Below, piece by piece: positions 63,376 to 64,000 of a DNA stretch of 64,000 nt (its first letter is position 1; each line of letters starts with the position of its first letter). Source of the stretch: Paraflavitalea sp. CAU 1676. GTDB taxonomy: Bacteria > Bacteroidota > Bacteroidia > Chitinophagales > Chitinophagaceae. The DNA lies in contig NZ_JARHUJ010000003.1 in the NCBI RefSeq assembly GCF_029223285.1, positions 62,001 to 126,000 of the forward strand, given 5' to 3'. A program made the translations under genes and the position numbers. The notes beneath the pieces were generated by a model. That model was not told the DNA's origin and made no database searches. It saw only the letters and a program-made list of their open reading frames with translations.

Positions 63376-63617
63376 TACGGCTTCGCTGTTTTCGCTACTG
63401 CCTGCAAGGCGCCCCATTAAACCTCCTCCACGCATTCGTTTACCGCATCCTATCAAATGCCTGACTCCGGTCTATAACCGGGAACCTTATCACAGGCTTG
63501 TAACCGTCAACATTAAATAGTCAACCAAAAACGAAACTGTATGCACCATTACGAAAGCGACTCTCCGATGCGGGACCCGGGTGCCCGCTATTGTTCACTT
63601 CTGCAAATTGTAGCCAT

Positions 63618-64000
63618 ATGATAAAAACCCCTGTGCGGTGGATGCTGGGCGCGCTGTGTTGCCTGGTGTTGTTTTCCTGTCAGAAGGAAGACAAGGCGAT
63701 CGAGACCTCCTACCTGCGAAAGTACTGGAATGAAACTGCCAGTAGTAATTATGAAGTGCCGGTTTCGCGCACTGCTGAATTGAAAGCCAAGTTTTTTCTG
63801 AACCTGATGACGGACCATGTTTTCTATTACGACATCCTGGTGGATGCCGATGGGAAAGCAGAGACCATTACGGGAGCGGCCTTGTACAGTGGTACTGCAG
63901 CCAGCACCGGCACATTGCTGGCCGATCTGAAGCCCACGATCAACGGCCGCCATGTAAAAGGTAATCTTCAACTGACTGCCGAACAAGCGGCGCAGCTGAT
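63618..64000 (+). CDS. Lipoprotein with CHRD-like domain (partial)
   Basis: The ATG at 63618 starts a frame that continues past the window end. It has a lipoprotein signal with lipobox LFSC (Cys at about residue 20), then a beta-rich domain including VFYYDILVDADGKAE, GAALYSGTAASTGTLLADL and GNLQLTAEQAAQL, which fits a CHRD-type domain. At least 127 codons are present. It is 242 bases after the LacI gene. Its function is unknown; as a lipoprotein it should be outer-membrane or surface attached. Confidence 0.7.
   Translation, partial: MIKTPVRWMLGALCCLVLFSCQKEDKAIETSYLRKYWNETASSNYEVPVSRTAELKAKFFLNLMTDHVFYYDILVDADGKAETITGAALYSGTAASTGTLLADLKPTINGRHVKGNLQLTAEQAAQL

Noticed and set aside
1-64000. 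tRNA, rRNA, CRISPR or insertion-sequence elements
   Set aside because: No cloverleaf, rRNA-like sequence, regularly spaced repeats or transposase was recognised on either strand by eye.

Overview
The window looks like a chromosomal segment of a Bacteroidota bacterium, most likely Chitinophagaceae (Chitinophaga/Niastella type). The signs are a hybrid two-component sensor fused to an AraC domain, a LytS/LytTR pair, an ECF sigma factor, GH78 and GH95 exo-glycosidases with signal peptides, weak or absent Shine-Dalgarno sequences, and TAnnTTTG -7 boxes. The genus is inferred from gene content only. No rRNA, tRNA, CRISPR array, transposase or phage head gene was seen.

Layout. 0-8.4 kb: partial membrane acyltransferase, orphan ECF sigma factor, small AraC protein, LytTR regulator plus LytS-like kinase, membrane-anchored M23 peptidase, ArsR repressor and a small membrane protein. 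8.7-15.9 kb: secreted carbohydrate enzymes, namely an STN-fused alpha/beta-hydrolase, a GH78 alpha-L-rhamnosidase and a GH95 alpha-L-fucosidase with an inserted jelly-roll domain. 16-19.4 kb: a HEAT-repeat protein and a MacB/FtsX-type permease.

19.85-45.07 kb, the main feature: a complete, co-directional extracellular contractile injection system (eCIS, Afp/PVC-like). In order it encodes a cap/terminator protein (DUF4255, Afp16), an unknown 362-aa protein, one sheath with a large helical insertion, tube (Afp1), tube initiator (Afp5), a tiny DUF5908 protein, a CIS_tube adaptor (Afp7), a VgrG-like spike (Afp8), PAAR tip (Afp10), gp25 wedge (Afp9), two large baseplate proteins (Afp11/12-like), a 1290-aa protein with a carboxypeptidase-regulatory-like domain, a tape-measure protein, a 1609-aa multidomain cargo candidate and an AAA+ ATPase (Afp15). 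Most junctions overlap or are a few bases long, so this is probably one operon. The cargo candidate joins a DUF4157 eCIS-associated domain, a CHAP-type Cys/His domain, a long coiled-coil/hydrophobic region and a C-terminal nuclease-like RGH motif. No typical tail fibre (Afp13) is evident.

45-51 kb: an AT-richer accessory patch of small, poorly known genes, including a duplicated secreted protein flanking a VOC protein, a Cys-containing protein and a SUKH (SMI1/KNR4) protein of the kind often serving as toxin immunity. 51-57.8 kb: a GlxA-type AraC regulator divergent from a VOC/DoxX pair, then a giant WGR-LRR-HEAT-DUF4132 protein. 57.8-64 kb: a hybrid two-component system, a LacI repressor and the start of a CHRD-like lipoprotein.

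Functionally, the window combines a self-contained protein-injection nanomachine with its likely toxin cargo, flanked by plant-polysaccharide degradation and sensing genes. Links between the eCIS and the downstream SUKH patch are inference.
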